From Sulfitobacter sp. DFL-14 (lineage in GTDB: Bacteria; Pseudomonadota; Alphaproteobacteria; Rhodobacterales; Rhodobacteraceae): 64,000 nucleotides of DNA. The notes under the pieces were generated by a model, which was not told where the DNA came from, made no database searches, and saw nothing but the letters and a program-made list of their open reading frames with translations. The position numbers were made by a program, and so were the translations under genes. Shown here one piece after another: positions 1 through 9,080 of the stretch. Location: assembly GCF_003335585.1 (NCBI RefSeq), contig NZ_QBFD01000012.1:107832-171831 (forward strand), written 5' to 3'. Numbering within the stretch: position 1 is the stretch's first letter; every line of letters begins with the position of its first letter.

Positions 1-341
1 CAGGCTCGACGGCCTCCGGCTGCGCCGCCATTTGATCCATCACCCAGTGCGCTCCGGTCAGCGTGACACCGGAGTTTTCAAAAACTCCGGACCGATTTTT
101 TCAAAAAAATCGTAGCCCAGACGCCAACGGCCGTGCGGTGAACTGAACGCGCTCTTCATCTACGGGAAGTTTGGAGGGCTTTTGATGGCGCACTCCGGGC
201 GCATCATTTTCGGTGACATCCGGCTGCCCGGCCATCCTATCCATCGCCCTCTGCGCTCTGGCGCCGCATGGCACCGGAAGCCGGAAGGCAGGTCTGCCGG
301 TTTTCCTTTGACCTCTCTTCCGGCCCCGGGCAAAAGGCTGC
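1..341. other. Left-edge non-coding stretch before radA
   Basis: No convincing complete gene lies here. On the minus strand an open frame runs off the left edge from a possible ATG at 38-40; it is too short to identify and may be chance. A plus-strand frame from the edge ends at a TGA at 64-66. The stretch also holds the paired hairpin at 69-112. The remaining ~230 bases up to the radA ATG show no clear promoter that I can defend. Confidence 0.4.
69..112. repeat. Paired-hairpin intergenic repeat, copy 1
   Basis: Two perfect inverted repeats sit in tandem. The first (69-90) has a 10-bp stem starting CCGGAGTTTT with a two-base loop. The second (93-112) has a 9-bp stem CGATTTTTT, also with a two-base loop. 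Only two bases separate them. The same architecture, with a nearly identical first hairpin, recurs at 15382-15426. It could act as a bidirectional terminator or be a REP-like mobile repeat; the two-base loops are tight for a classical RNA terminator. Confidence 0.75.
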
Positions 342-1709
342 ATGGCAAAACCAAGCAAGACCTTCTCCTGCACGGCCTGCGGCGCGACCTACAACAAATG
401 GTCGGGGCGCTGCGATGGCTGCGGCGACTGGAATACCATTCAGGAGGACCGCGGCATTTCCGCAGGCCCGCCCAGCAAATCGCTGGGTGCGCGGCGCGGG
501 TCCGCCATGACGCTGACCGATCTGAGCACCGAAGAGGCCCCGCCGCCCCGCAGTGAAAGCATGATCGCCGAGCTTGACCGGGTGCTGGGGGGCGGCCTGG
601 TGGCGGCCTCGGCCATTCTGGTGGGCGGCGATCCCGGCATCGGCAAATCCACCCTGCTGTTGCAGGCCGCCGCGCAATTCGCGCGCAACGGGCTGAAAAC
701 CATCTACGTCAGCGGCGAAGAGGCCAGCGCACAGGTCCGCATGCGCGCACAGCGGCTGGGCCTGTCCGATGCACCGGTGAAACTGGCGGCAGAGACCAAC
801 CTGCGCGACATCCTGACCACGCTGGATCAGGAACGCCCGCAGCTGGCGATCATCGATTCGATCCAGACCATGTGGGCCGACAATGTCGAAAGCGCCCCCG
901 GATCGGTCAGCCAGGTGCGCGCCGCGTCCCATGAGCTGACGGCTTTTGCCAAGCGGACCGGCACCTCCGTCATCCTGGTGGGCCATGTCACCAAGGATGG
1001 CCAGATCGCGGGGCCGCGCGTGGTCGAACATATGGTCGACACGGTGCTTTATTTCGAGGGCGAGCGCGGCCATCAGTTCCGCATCCTGCGCGCGGTCAAG
1101 AACCGCTTTGGGCCCGCGGATGAGATCGGTGTGTTCGAAATGACTGGCCAGGGGCTGGCCGAGGTCACCAACCCCTCTGCCCTGTTCCTGTCCGAACGCG
1201 GCGAACCTTCTGCCGGATCGGTCGTCTTTGCGGGCATCGAAGGCACGCGGCCCGTGCTGGTCGAGTTCCAGGCGCTGGTCGCCCCCTCGCCCCATAGCCA
1301 GGCCCGCCGCACGGTGGTGGGCTGGGATTCGGGGCGGCTGGCGATGATTCTCGCCGTGCTTGAGGCGCGCTGCGGCATCCCCTTTGCCGGGCTTGACGTC
1401 TATCTGAACGTCGCGGGCGGCATGAAAGTGACCGAGCCTGCCGCCGATCTGGCGGTTGCCGCCGCCCTGCTGAGTGCGCGCGAAGACGTCGCCCTGCCTG
1501 CAGAAACCGTGGTTTTCGGCGAAATAAGTCTCTCTGGTGCGCTGCGGCCCGCCAGCCAGACTGAAAACAGGTTGAAAGAAGCGCAAAAACTTGGTTTTAC
1601 CTCCGCAATCGCGCCCGCAGGGGGCAAGGCGGTGGGGACAACGGGCATCACGATCAATCAACTGAGCGATCTGACCGGTTTTGTCGGTGAAATTTTCGGC
1701 GCTGGCTAG
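342..1709 (+). CDS. radA: DNA repair protein RadA
   Basis: RadA is a RecA-related ATPase that helps process recombination intermediates (branch migration) in DNA repair. The 455-residue protein has the family layout. An N-terminal C4 zinc finger uses Cys10, Cys13, Cys24 and Cys27. A Walker A motif GGDPGIGKST lies near residues 95-104. The RadA-specific KNRFG motif is near residue 250, and a Lon-protease-like domain fills the C-terminal third. Length is normal for the family. The ATG at 342 places the zinc finger at the usual distance from the N-terminus. It is followed 26 bases later by a CvpA-like gene, a common neighbourhood in Rhodobacteraceae. Confidence 0.97.
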   Translation: MAKPSKTFSCTACGATYNKWSGRCDGCGDWNTIQEDRGISAGPPSKSLGARRGSAMTLTDLSTEEAPPPRSESMIAELDRVLGGGLVAASAILVGGDPGIGKSTLLLQAAAQFARNGLKTIYVSGEEASAQVRMRAQRLGLSDAPVKLAAETNLRDILTTLDQERPQLAIIDSIQTMWADNVESAPGSVSQVRAASHELTAFAKRTGTSVILVGHVTKDGQIAGPRVVEHMVDTVLYFEGERGHQFRILRAVKNRFGPADEIGVFEMTGQGLAEVTNPSALFLSERGEPSAGSVVFAGIEGTRPVLVEFQALVAPSPHSQARRTVVGWDSGRLAMILAVLEARCGIPFAGLDVYLNVAGGMKVTEPAADLAVAAALLSAREDVALPAETVVFGEISLSGALRPASQTENRLKEAQKLGFTSAIAPAGGKAVGTTGITINQLSDLTGFVGEIFGAG

Positions 1710-1735
1710 CGCCCTGGAACGAAGGCAGGCAGCAG

Positions 1736-2290
1736 ATGGACGGGTTTACCATTATTGATGGCGTGGTCGCGCTGGTCATCGTGCTTTCCGCGCTTCTGGC
1801 CTATGGCCGCGGGCTGGTGCGCGAGCTGATGGCGATCGTCGGCTGGATTGCCGCCGCCGTGCTGGCCTATCTCTTTGCTCCGCAGGTCGAACCGCTGGTG
1901 CGCGAACTGCCTGTCGTGGGCGAATTCCTGGCCGACAGCTGCGAATTGTCCATCATCGGGGCCTTTGCCATCGTCTTTGCCGTGGCGCTGATCCTGGTTT
2001 CGCTGTTCACGCCGCTGTTTTCCTCGCTGGTGCAACGGTCGGTCCTGGGAGGTCTGGACCAGGGGCTTGGCTTTGTCTTTGGGGTGGCGCGGGGCGTCAT
2101 CCTGGTGGCAATTGCCTTTTTCGTCTATCAGACGGTCATCCCCGACCAGCAGTTCACCATGGTCGATGAAAGCCGGTCGGCCACCGTTTTCGCACGCTTC
2201 ACCGGGCAGATCGAACAACAGAACCCCGAGGATGCGCTGGGCTGGATCACCACGCGCTACGAGGAACTGGTCGGCAGCTGCGGCGCCTGA
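1736..2290 (+). CDS. cvpA: CvpA family inner-membrane protein
   Basis: This 184-residue protein has four hydrophobic segments (about 8-25, 30-48, 68-90, 105-125) and a hydrophilic C-terminal tail, which matches the CvpA family. Near its N-terminus it reads DGVVALVIVLSALLAYGRG, a typical CvpA first helix followed by a conserved Arg-Gly. CvpA was first described in E. coli for colicin V production and is widely linked to purF; its molecular role is still unclear. Here purF lies 1.9 kb downstream, separated by a sensor kinase gene and a long non-coding stretch. Confidence 0.9.
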   Translation: MDGFTIIDGVVALVIVLSALLAYGRGLVRELMAIVGWIAAAVLAYLFAPQVEPLVRELPVVGEFLADSCELSIIGAFAIVFAVALILVSLFTPLFSSLVQRSVLGGLDQGLGFVFGVARGVILVAIAFFVYQTVIPDQQFTMVDESRSATVFARFTGQIEQQNPEDALGWITTRYEELVGSCGA

Positions 2291-2357
2291 TCCCTGCCGG
2301 GACTTAACATTCTGTTATCCAAGTAACTGTAGGTTGCCCCCGTAAGGGAGCAGCCAC

Positions 2358-3479
2358 ATGTCCGATGCGGAGCAATTCACCTATCTGGATCACATCGCCA
2401 CCCCCGTCTTTGTGCTGGAGGTGGCTGCAGGCGGCCTGCCTGTCTATTGCGCCTTCAACGCCTGCGCCCGTGCGATCAGCGGGCGGCCGCTTTCGGATTA
2501 CCTGGGGCGCACGGCCGCAGAAGTCTATGACACCGCATACGGACGCAGCGCATTGTCGCGCCATTGCCAGGTTGCCCGCAGCGGCAAAGCCCTGACCTAC
2601 GAATTGCAATTGCCGCTGGCCGGGGCGGTCCGGCAGGTGCGCACCACGCTCTCGCCGGAAACGGATGCGGAAGGCCGGGTTTTCAGGCTTTACGGCACAT
2701 CACTTGACATCACGGAGGAATGCCGTGCGCGGGAGGCCAGGGTATCCTTTCATACCGCCGCATCAGAGATGGAACAATTCGTGGCGATGGCAGCCCATGA
2801 TCTGCGCGCCCCGATGCGCAATGTGACCATGCTGGCCGAGGTGCTCAAGGACGGTTTCGTCGACCATGGCGACGGCAAGCTGGACATGATCAACATGATG
2901 GACGGCATTGCCGACAAGACCATGAAGCTGATCGACGACATCCTGATGCACACCCATCTGATCGAGGCGCAGGAGGCCGAGACGCTGTTCGACCTCACCG
3001 AACTGACCCGGCTGATCTGCGATATTCTGGACCCCGAAGAGCGGCACCGCGTCAATGTCACCCCCGCAATGCTGCTGACCGACAAGACGGTGATGCAGAT
3101 CGCCCTGCGCAATCTGATCGAGAATGCGGTGAAACACGCAGGCAGATTGCAGATGCTGATGGATGTCACGGTCGAGCAGCTGCCCGACGACAAGATCGCC
3201 GTGACGCTGGAGGACAATGGCAAGGGGTTCAGCGCGGCCGCGCTGGAACTGATGAACGGTGGCGGTTTCCGGGTCGACAGCGGGTACGGATTGTTCGGGG
3301 TCAGGCGCATGATCCGCGTCCGTGGTGGCACGATCACCGCTGGCAATTCCCCCACGACCGGCGGTGCGACAATCCGGTTCACCCTGCCGGGACAGATCCG
3401 GGCCATGGGGGCGCAGGCCACCCCCTTTTGGCGCCCCCACCTGCCACCGCGCCCCTCACGGCAACAGCAGTCGGTCTAG
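2358..3479 (+). CDS. PAS-containing sensor histidine kinase (orphan)
   Basis: A 373-residue soluble kinase. The N-terminal ~115 residues look like a PAS sensor domain (YLDHIATPVFVLEVA onset, ending in a typical GTSLDITEE exit). The HisKA box reads AAHDLRAPMRN, with the phosphoacceptor His near residue 147. ATP-binding boxes follow: NLIENAVKHA (N box), DNGKGF (G1) and GYGLFGVRRM (G2). No transmembrane segment is seen, so it probably senses a cytoplasmic or membrane-associated cue. No response regulator is adjacent. A good Shine-Dalgarno (AAGGGAG) precedes the ATG. The ligand and partner are unknown. The gene sits between cvpA and purF, which are usually neighbours. Confidence 0.9.
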   Translation: MSDAEQFTYLDHIATPVFVLEVAAGGLPVYCAFNACARAISGRPLSDYLGRTAAEVYDTAYGRSALSRHCQVARSGKALTYELQLPLAGAVRQVRTTLSPETDAEGRVFRLYGTSLDITEECRAREARVSFHTAASEMEQFVAMAAHDLRAPMRNVTMLAEVLKDGFVDHGDGKLDMINMMDGIADKTMKLIDDILMHTHLIEAQEAETLFDLTELTRLICDILDPEERHRVNVTPAMLLTDKTVMQIALRNLIENAVKHAGRLQMLMDVTVEQLPDDKIAVTLEDNGKGFSAAALELMNGGGFRVDSGYGLFGVRRMIRVRGGTITAGNSPTTGGATIRFTLPGQIRAMGAQATPFWRPHLPPRPSRQQQSV

Positions 3480-4179
3480 TGTGGAACGTCGCGCATCGTT
3501 CGCTCAATGGGGCCGGTTTTCTGAACCTTTCCAAGGGGCGGCATCACGCAATATCGGCCTAAACGTCTAGCATTTCTGCCCCAAACCGGGCGTTGGGCGC
3601 GGTGTGGGGCAAGGTCCGCTATGCGGGACGGAGCGGCCGTCGATCACTGGCACCCATGCCCGGAACAAGCCGAAGGCGCCGGGCCATCGCCTGCCCGCCC
3701 CTCGGGTAGGCGATTTATCGAAGCTGGGTGTTCCACTGATGGGGTTCATCATGGTCGAGAAATTAAGTGGCATGAACATAAATCAGCATCGCCCACCCCG
3801 GGCAGGCGATACCCGGCTTGTGCTTCATGTTAGATCGGACTCTTTCCGGTCCTTCGCTGCGATCTGCGCGTAGATCCGGTTTCCAATTTTCGGTCAGCTT
3901 ATGACGTGAAGGCCAAAGCCCTCTAACGTTCATCACCCGGGCAGCCATATCGCCAAAATTATGCGCCTGGGTCACAAACCTGACGATCAGGTCGTTTTCG
4001 TGTGATGTTCAACATCAAGGCCCAACGGGGCCTGAGCCTGAACCGCTTTGCCGCCAAAAATATCCAATCCACGTCACATGATCGAAACAAACCGCATGCT
4101 ACTGCGGGCTGCGGGGTGACACTGCGCCCCAAGAGCCCTACATAGGCGGCACATCCACCCGGATTCGGAGCTGCCCCCC
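3480..4179. other. 700-base non-coding stretch upstream of purF
   Basis: No open frame here has convincing coding character. Two hairpins share the arms ATCGCC/GGCGAT. One at 3686-3714 has a 12-bp stem with a single G-T pair; the other at 3788-3810 has 6-bp arms around a GC core. A small GC hairpin (AGGCCC/GGGCCT) lies near 4018-4033. The region could hold a purF leader or a small RNA, but nothing matches a riboswitch I recognise. Confidence 0.5.
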
Positions 4180-5688
4180 GTGACCAATCCCACCACCAAA
4201 ATCATGCCACCTGCCCATCCTTTCGACACGTCGTACCTTCGCGATGGCGATGACGAAGACAAACTGAAGGAGGAATGCGGCATCTTCGGCGTGGTCGGCG
4301 TGGCTGACGCCTCCAATTTCGTCGCATTGGGGCTGCATGCCCTGCAACACCGCGGCCAGGAAGCAGGCGGCATCGTCTCCTACCAGCCGGAAGCCGGGTT
4401 TCAATCGGCGCGGCGGTTTGGCTATGTGCGCGACAATTTCACCAGCCAGGCCGTGATGGAAACCCTGCCGGGCGAACTGGCCATCGGCCATGTGCGCTAT
4501 TCCACCACGGGATCGAAAGGGCAGACCGCGATTCGCGACGTGCAGCCCTTCTTTGGCGAATTCGCCATGGGCGGGGCGGCGATTGCCCACAATGGCAACA
4601 TCACCAATGCCAATGCCCTGCGCCGCGAGCTGATCGAGCGCGGCTCGATCTTCCAGTCCTCTTCTGACAGCGAATGCATCATTCACCTGATGGCGCGGTC
4701 CCTGCAACGCAACATCCCCGAACGGATGGAAGACGCCCTGCGCCGGGTCGAAGGTGCGTTCTCCATCGTGGCCATGACACGGACCAAGCTGATCGGCGTG
4801 CGCGACCCGCTGGGCGTGCGCCCGCTGGTGCTGGGCCGCGTCGGCGACGGCTGGGCGCTCAGCTCGGAAACCTGTGCGCTGGACATCATCGGCGCGGATT
4901 TCGTGCGCGAGATCGAACCCGGCGAGATGGTCGTGATCACCGCCAACGGCGTGGAAAGCCATTTCCCCTTCCGCCGCCAGCCCTCCCGCTTCTGCATCTT
5001 CGAACATGTCTATTTCAGCCGCCCCGACAGCATCCTGGGCGGTCGCAGCGTCTATGAAACCCGCGAGGCGATTGGCCGCGAACTGGCCAAGGAAAGCCCG
5101 GTGGAGGCCGATCTGGTCTGCCCGGTGCCCGACAGTGGCACACCTGCCGCCATCGGCTACAGCCTCGAATCCGGCATTCCCTATGCCATGGGGATCATCC
5201 GCAACCAGTACATGGGCCGCACCTTCATCGAACCGACAGAGCAGATCCGCAACATGGGCGTGCGTCTGAAGCTGAACGTGAACCGCGCCCTGATCAAGGG
5301 CAAGCGCGTGATCCTGGTGGATGACAGCGTGGTGCGCGGCACCACCAGCCGCAAGATCAAGGAGATGATCCTGGATGCCGGCGCTGCGGAGGTGCATTTC
5401 CGCATCGCCAGCCCGCCCACGGCCTGGCCCTGTTTCTATGGCGTCGACACGCCGCAGCGCGAAAAACTGCTGGCCGCGACCATGTCCGAAGACGAAATGT
5501 GCGAACATCTGGCGGTGGATTCCCTGCGCTTCATCTCGCTTGACGGTCTGTACCGGGCCGTGGGCGAGGCGGAGGGGCGTAATGCCAACTGTCCGCAGTA
5601 TTGCGACGCCTGTTTTTCGGGAGAATACCCGGTGACCCCGGCGGACAAGGTCAAGGAAGGTTTCAAGATGAAGACGGCAGCAGAATAA
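4180..5688 (+). CDS. purF: Amidophosphoribosyltransferase
   Basis: PurF catalyses the first committed step of purine synthesis, making phosphoribosylamine from PRPP and glutamine. The catalytic glutaminase cysteine is Cys33 in EECGIFGVVG, so maturation would remove a 32-residue leader. The phosphoribosyltransferase PRPP loop VILVDDSVVRGTTS lies near residues 370-383. C-terminal cysteines (CPQYCDACFSG) may be metal ligands, as in some PurF enzymes. The GTG at 4180 is chosen because GGAG at 4167-4170 is well spaced; an in-frame ATG at 4204 is the alternative but has no ribosome site. A terminator overlaps the last codons. Confidence 0.97.
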   Translation: MTNPTTKIMPPAHPFDTSYLRDGDDEDKLKEECGIFGVVGVADASNFVALGLHALQHRGQEAGGIVSYQPEAGFQSARRFGYVRDNFTSQAVMETLPGELAIGHVRYSTTGSKGQTAIRDVQPFFGEFAMGGAAIAHNGNITNANALRRELIERGSIFQSSSDSECIIHLMARSLQRNIPERMEDALRRVEGAFSIVAMTRTKLIGVRDPLGVRPLVLGRVGDGWALSSETCALDIIGADFVREIEPGEMVVITANGVESHFPFRRQPSRFCIFEHVYFSRPDSILGGRSVYETREAIGRELAKESPVEADLVCPVPDSGTPAAIGYSLESGIPYAMGIIRNQYMGRTFIEPTEQIRNMGVRLKLNVNRALIKGKRVILVDDSVVRGTTSRKIKEMILDAGAAEVHFRIASPPTAWPCFYGVDTPQREKLLAATMSEDEMCEHLAVDSLRFISLDGLYRAVGEAEGRNANCPQYCDACFSGEYPVTPADKVKEGFKMKTAAE

Positions 5689-5702
5689 CCTGCTGCCGTT
5701 TT
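5674..5702 (+). terminator. purF terminator overlapping the stop codon
   Basis: A perfect 10-bp stem (ACGGCAGCAG / CTGCTGCCGT) closes a six-base loop AATAAC and is followed by TTTCT. The purF stop codon TAA lies inside the loop, and the left arm encodes the last residues of PurF. Confidence 0.85.
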
Positions 5703-5707
5703 CTGTC

Positions 5708-6154
5708 ATGAGTTCCTGCCATGATGGCGGGATGGACCACGCCCCTGCCCCGCTTTTGCATCTGATGACCTCCTGGTCGGAACCCGCGCGCGACGCGCTT
5801 TGGGCCTGCCGGAGCCTGTTTCATGACGTGGCAGAGCAGGCGGAAATCGGTCCGCTGGACGAAAGCCTGAAATGGGGTCAGCCCGCATGGCGTCCCCGCG
5901 CGCCCCGCACCGGCAGCACCCTGCGCATGGGCTGGTCGGCAGGCCAGCCGCAGCAGCTGATGCTCTTTGTCGATTGCAAGACCGATCTGGCCGCCAGGAT
6001 GCGCGACATCTACCCCGATGTCGGGGAAAACGACGGGCGGCGGCGGATCGCCCTGGATCTGGAAGGCCCGCTGCCCGAACAGGCCATCGCCCATCTGGCG
6101 CAAATGACCTTCTGCTACCATCTGTCGCGCCGTCTGACCCGCACCGTAGGCTGA
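5708..6154 (+). CDS. DUF1801 domain-containing protein
   Basis: A 148-residue soluble protein with the DUF1801 signature: a helical N-terminus, then ESLKWGQPAW and later a strand resembling LMLFVDCKTDL. DUF1801 proteins (YdhG-like) have no firmly established biochemical function. The start is uncertain. The ATG at 5708 lies only five bases past the purF terminator and has no ribosome site. An in-frame ATG at 5732 is an equally good choice. Transcription probably starts within the end of purF or passes through its terminator. Confidence 0.75.
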   Translation: MSSCHDGGMDHAPAPLLHLMTSWSEPARDALWACRSLFHDVAEQAEIGPLDESLKWGQPAWRPRAPRTGSTLRMGWSAGQPQQLMLFVDCKTDLAARMRDIYPDVGENDGRRRIALDLEGPLPEQAIAHLAQMTFCYHLSRRLTRTVG

Positions 6155-6280
6155 AGCCCGCGCAGCGCTCGGCAGGGCTTGGCTGATCGGATCGCGGCCC
6201 CTTCTCCTTGTCCTGCAGCCTTGTTAGCTGACCGTTCACCTACGAATCGGCAACACGCGCAAGGCGCGAAGAGGCGTTAA

Positions 6281-6547
6281 ATGAGCGACACGGAACCGCA
6301 ACAACCCACCCCCCGCAACGTGGCCGACCTGGCCACCTCGGCGGCCCGTCTGGACCGTACAGCCCTGATCGGCATTTTCGGCAGCGATGCCGCGCCCGGT
6401 GCGCTGGTCCGCACGCGGAATGGCCGGATCGCCCGTGTGGGCATCGGCGACAAGGTCGCAGGCGGCACCGTTGCCGCGATCGGAGGGGACCAGCTGGTGC
6501 TGAACGTGGGCGGCCGGGCGAAGGCCCTCAAACTGCCCAGAGGCTAG
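6281..6547 (+). CDS. Small conserved-type protein of unknown function
   Basis: An 88-residue soluble protein. The first ~40 residues are a variable, polar linker. The remainder forms an SH3-like or PilP-like strand pattern: ALVRTRNGRIARVGIGDKV, then GGTVAAIGGDQLVLN. That pattern resembles the periplasmic domain of type IV pilus or secretion PilP/GspC proteins, but no membrane anchor is present, so the link is only structural speculation. Its stop codon TAG is built from the target-site TA and the first base of the MITE at 6547. Before insertion the stop would have been TAA. Confidence 0.6.
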   Translation: MSDTEPQQPTPRNVADLATSAARLDRTALIGIFGSDAAPGALVRTRNGRIARVGIGDKVAGGTVAAIGGDQLVLNVGGRAKALKLPRG

Positions 6548-6811
6548 GTCGTGTTGACATTCATTGTCGCCCACCCGCGCGAGACGGATTTTGCCGCTGG
6601 CGCCCTGATGTGAGCGCAGCAATGTGATCATTGGAAGCGAACATCCGGGATGGCAGAGGCAAAATCCGCCGCGCCCCGCAGGGGTTTCGCCAAAATTGCC
6701 CATTTCTGCGTTAAGAGAGCTTGAAATAGCTGGCTATTCCTGCGCTCTCTTGCCTGGAACTGAGCAACTTTGGACTGAAACGGGTGGGCGACAATGAATG
6801 TCAACACGACC
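6547..6811. mobile_element. MITE-like non-autonomous element, 265 bp
   Basis: The element has perfect 31-bp terminal inverted repeats (6547-6577 and 6781-6811), beginning GGTCGTGTTGACATTCATTG, and is flanked on each side by TA (6545-6546 and 6812-6813) as a likely target duplication. Inside are further dyads: a perfect 11-bp pair CGGATTTTGCC/GGCAAAATCCG (6585-6595, 6658-6668), and a nested hairpin at 6714-6750 with arms AGAGAGC and AATAGC. No transposase frame fits inside. A TA duplication suits IS630-type or some IS5-family (IS427-like) elements; I cannot decide between them. Confidence 0.85.
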
Positions 6812-6860
6812 TAAGATCCAGGCCCTGGCAACTATTGACGGCGCGAGCGTGGCAAGGCAC

Positions 6861-7505
6861 ATGGCCAACATGACAAAAACCGCATTGATCACCGGCGCAT
6901 CGCGCGGCCTGGGTGCCGCGCTGGCAGAGGCGCTTTGCCCGACCCATCACATCATCGCCGTGGGCCGCACCACCGGCGCGCTGGAAGAACTGGATGACCG
7001 CATTCAGGCCCGGGGCGGCGCCGCAACCCTGGCCCCGATGGATGTGACCACGGCCGAGGCCATGGCGGTGCTCTGCCGGGGCATTCACGACCGCTGGGGC
7101 AAGCTGGACCTGTGGCTGCACTGCGCCATCCACGCCGCCCCCCTTGCCCCCGCCGATCACGTCGATGCAAAGGACATGGAGAAATCCCTTGTCTGCAATG
7201 TCACCGCCACGGCCCGGCTGATCACCTTTGTCGCCCCGCTGCTGGGTACATCCGGTCAGGCGGTATTTTTCGACGATCCGCGCGCGGGCGAAAAGTTCTT
7301 TGGCGCCTATGGCGCCTCCAAGGCGGCGCAGATCGCGCTGGCCCGGTCCTGGGCGGCGGAAACGGAAAAGAACGGGCCAAAGGTGCATATCCTGACCCCG
7401 GAACCGATGCCCACCGCCACCCGCGCAAGGTTCTTTCCGGGCGAGGACCGCCACAAGCTGGGCGATCCCCAGGCCCAGGCCGCTGCGGTAATCGCGCAAC
7501 TCTAG
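6861..7505 (+). CDS. SDR family NAD(P)-binding oxidoreductase
   Basis: A 214-residue short-chain dehydrogenase. The Rossmann nucleotide motif TGASRGLG is at the N-terminus. The central region shows a Tyr-x-x-x-Lys active site as YGASKAAQ near residues 150-155. The protein is a little short for the family (usually ~250) and lacks a clear substrate lid. A longer frame reaches back to 6798, but that start lies inside the right terminal repeat of the MITE, so I chose the ATG at 6861; ATG 6870 is also possible. The MITE ends about 50 bases upstream and may have separated this gene from its original promoter. The substrate is unknown. Confidence 0.85.
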   Translation: MANMTKTALITGASRGLGAALAEALCPTHHIIAVGRTTGALEELDDRIQARGGAATLAPMDVTTAEAMAVLCRGIHDRWGKLDLWLHCAIHAAPLAPADHVDAKDMEKSLVCNVTATARLITFVAPLLGTSGQAVFFDDPRAGEKFFGAYGASKAAQIALARSWAAETEKNGPKVHILTPEPMPTATRARFFPGEDRHKLGDPQAQAAAVIAQL

Positions 7506-7585
7506 GCACCCATCCTTTTTCAATCGGCCTGACCCGTCCTTGCCGCCCGCGCGGCCCTCGCCTATCAAGGGCAAAAGGGCTTTCC

Positions 7586-8371
7586 ATGCGCATTCTCATT
7601 ACAAACGACGACGGCATCGCCGCACCCGGCCTCAAGGTGCTGGCCCATATCGCCGCAGAACTGGCCGGAGCAGACGGCGAAGTCTGGACCGTGGCACCGG
7701 CATTCGAGCAATCAGGCGTCGGCCATTGCATCAACTACGTCAAACCCACGATGATCAGCGAGTTGGGCACGCGCCGCTATGCCGCCGAAGGCTCGCCCGC
7801 CGATTGCGTGTTGATCGGCGTTCATGAGGTGATGAAGACCGCCCTGCCCGACCTGGTGCTGTCGGGCGTGAACCGGGGCAACAACTCGGCCGAGAACACG
7901 CTTTATTCCGGCACCATCGGCGGTGCCATGGAAGCGGCATTGCAGGGCTTTCCCGCCATTGCGCTGTCGCAGTACTTTGGCCCTGCGAACCGCGATCTGG
8001 ACGACCCTTTCGAGGCGGCAGCGGCCCATGGCGCAGAGGTGATCCGGCGCATTCTTGCGGTCAGCACGGAGGATCAGGGCGATTACCGGCTGTTCCACAA
8101 TGTGAATTTCCCGCCGGTTCCGGCCAGTGCTGTCAAGGGCACGCGTCTGGCCCCGCAGGGCCGCCGCCCCGGCGTAGTCTTTGCAACCGAACCGCATCTG
8201 GCCCCCTCGGGCCGCCGGTTTTCCTGGATCAAGGGGGGCAACCAGCAGGTCATGACCGCCCCCGGTTCCGATGCGGCGGTGAACCTTGCGGGATATGTAT
8301 CGGTCACGCCGATGCGGGCCGACCTGACGGCGCATGACATGATGGACACATTCGCGGGCATCAACACGTGA
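7586..8371 (+). CDS. surE: 5'/3'-nucleotidase SurE
   Basis: SurE is a divalent-metal-dependent phosphatase acting on nucleoside monophosphates and is linked to stationary-phase survival. The N-terminus [10 protein letters not shown] carries the metal-binding Asp pair (residues 8-9), and [10 protein letters not shown] near residue 90 is the second SurE signature. At 261 residues the length is typical. The ATG at 7586 is fixed by this conserved N-terminus, although the frame extends upstream to 7112. Its stop overlaps the pcm start by four bases. The surE-pcm-LysM/M23 order is a well-known conserved cluster. Confidence 0.97.
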   Translation: MRILITNDDGIAAPGLKVLAHIAAELAGADGEVWTVAPAFEQSGVGHCINYVKPTMISELGTRRYAAEGSPADCVLIGVHEVMKTALPDLVLSGVNRGNNSAENTLYSGTIGGAMEAALQGFPAIALSQYFGPANRDLDDPFEAAAAHGAEVIRRILAVSTEDQGDYRLFHNVNFPPVPASAVKGTRLAPQGRRPGVVFATEPHLAPSGRRFSWIKGGNQQVMTAPGSDAAVNLAGYVSVTPMRADLTAHDMMDTFAGINT

Positions 8372-9024
8372 ACGATGAGGAACTGACAGAAGCCGAACGC
8401 AAGATGCAGTTCCTCTATGCCCTCCGCTCCAAGGGGGTGACGGACACCCGCGTGCTGAACGCGATGGAAACCGTCGATCGCGGGCCCTTCATCAAGGGGC
8501 TGTTTGCGCAACGCGCCTATGAGGACATGCCGCTGCCCATCGCCTGCGGCCAGACCATCAGCCAGCCCTCCGTGGTGGGGCTCATGACCCAGGCGCTTGA
8601 GGTCTCGCCCCGCGACAAGGTGCTGGAGATCGGCACCGGATCGGGTTACCAGGCGGCAATCCTGAGCAAGCTGGCGCGCCGGGTCTATACCATTGACCGG
8701 CACCGCCGGCTGGTCCACGAGGCGCGGGTGATCTTTGAGCAGATGGACCTCAACAACATCACCGCGATCACGGCGGACGGCAGCTTCGGGCTGACCGAAC
8801 AGGCCCCCTTTGACCGCATCATCGTGACCGCCGCCGCCGAAGACCCGCCCAGCCCGCTGCTGGCGCAGCTCAAGGTCGGGGGCATCATGGTGCTGCCGGT
8901 GGGCCAATCCGACACCGTTCAGCACCTGATCCGTGTGCGGAAAACCGCTCAGGGCCTTGAATATGATGAAATGAGGGCTGTTCGCTTCGTTCCGTTGCTC
9001 GAAGGGTTGGGCAAGGACACATAA
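8368..9024 (+). CDS. pcm: Protein-L-isoaspartate O-methyltransferase
   Basis: Pcm repairs isoaspartyl damage in proteins by SAM-dependent methylation. The 218-residue sequence shows the family motifs: [17 protein letters not shown], which contacts the substrate, and the SAM-binding loop [15 protein letters not shown] near residues 89-103. A post-II motif DRIIVTAA follows. It starts with GTG, overlapping the surE stop by four bases (GTGA), which suggests translational coupling. The downstream LysM/M23 gene completes the usual surE-pcm-nlpD-like trio. Confidence 0.97.
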   Translation: MNDEELTEAERKMQFLYALRSKGVTDTRVLNAMETVDRGPFIKGLFAQRAYEDMPLPIACGQTISQPSVVGLMTQALEVSPRDKVLEIGTGSGYQAAILSKLARRVYTIDRHRRLVHEARVIFEQMDLNNITAITADGSFGLTEQAPFDRIIVTAAAEDPPSPLLAQLKVGGIMVLPVGQSDTVQHLIRVRKTAQGLEYDEMRAVRFVPLLEGLGKDT

Positions 9025-9080
9025 TTGCGCTATAAGTGCGGCAAATCCCCGGGATTACACGGGGGAGGATACATGAGGAC

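Noticed and set aside
237..1661. Long open frame opposite radA
   Set aside because: It mirrors the high-GC third-position pattern of radA; the protein is His/Arg/Gly rich with no domain.
3780..4179. Purine riboswitch before purF
   Set aside because: No recognisable three-way junction with the conserved purine-riboswitch loops could be found.
4138..5709. 523-codon open frame opposite purF
   Set aside because: Shadow of purF, with His/Gln-rich translation and no ribosome site.
6798..6860. N-terminal extension of the SDR gene
   Set aside because: The start lies in the MITE's right terminal repeat; the Rossmann motif begins only after ATG 6861/6870.
7112..7585. N-terminal extension of SurE
   Set aside because: It is out of frame with the overlapping SDR gene and is not SurE-like; [10 protein letters not shown] fixes the start.
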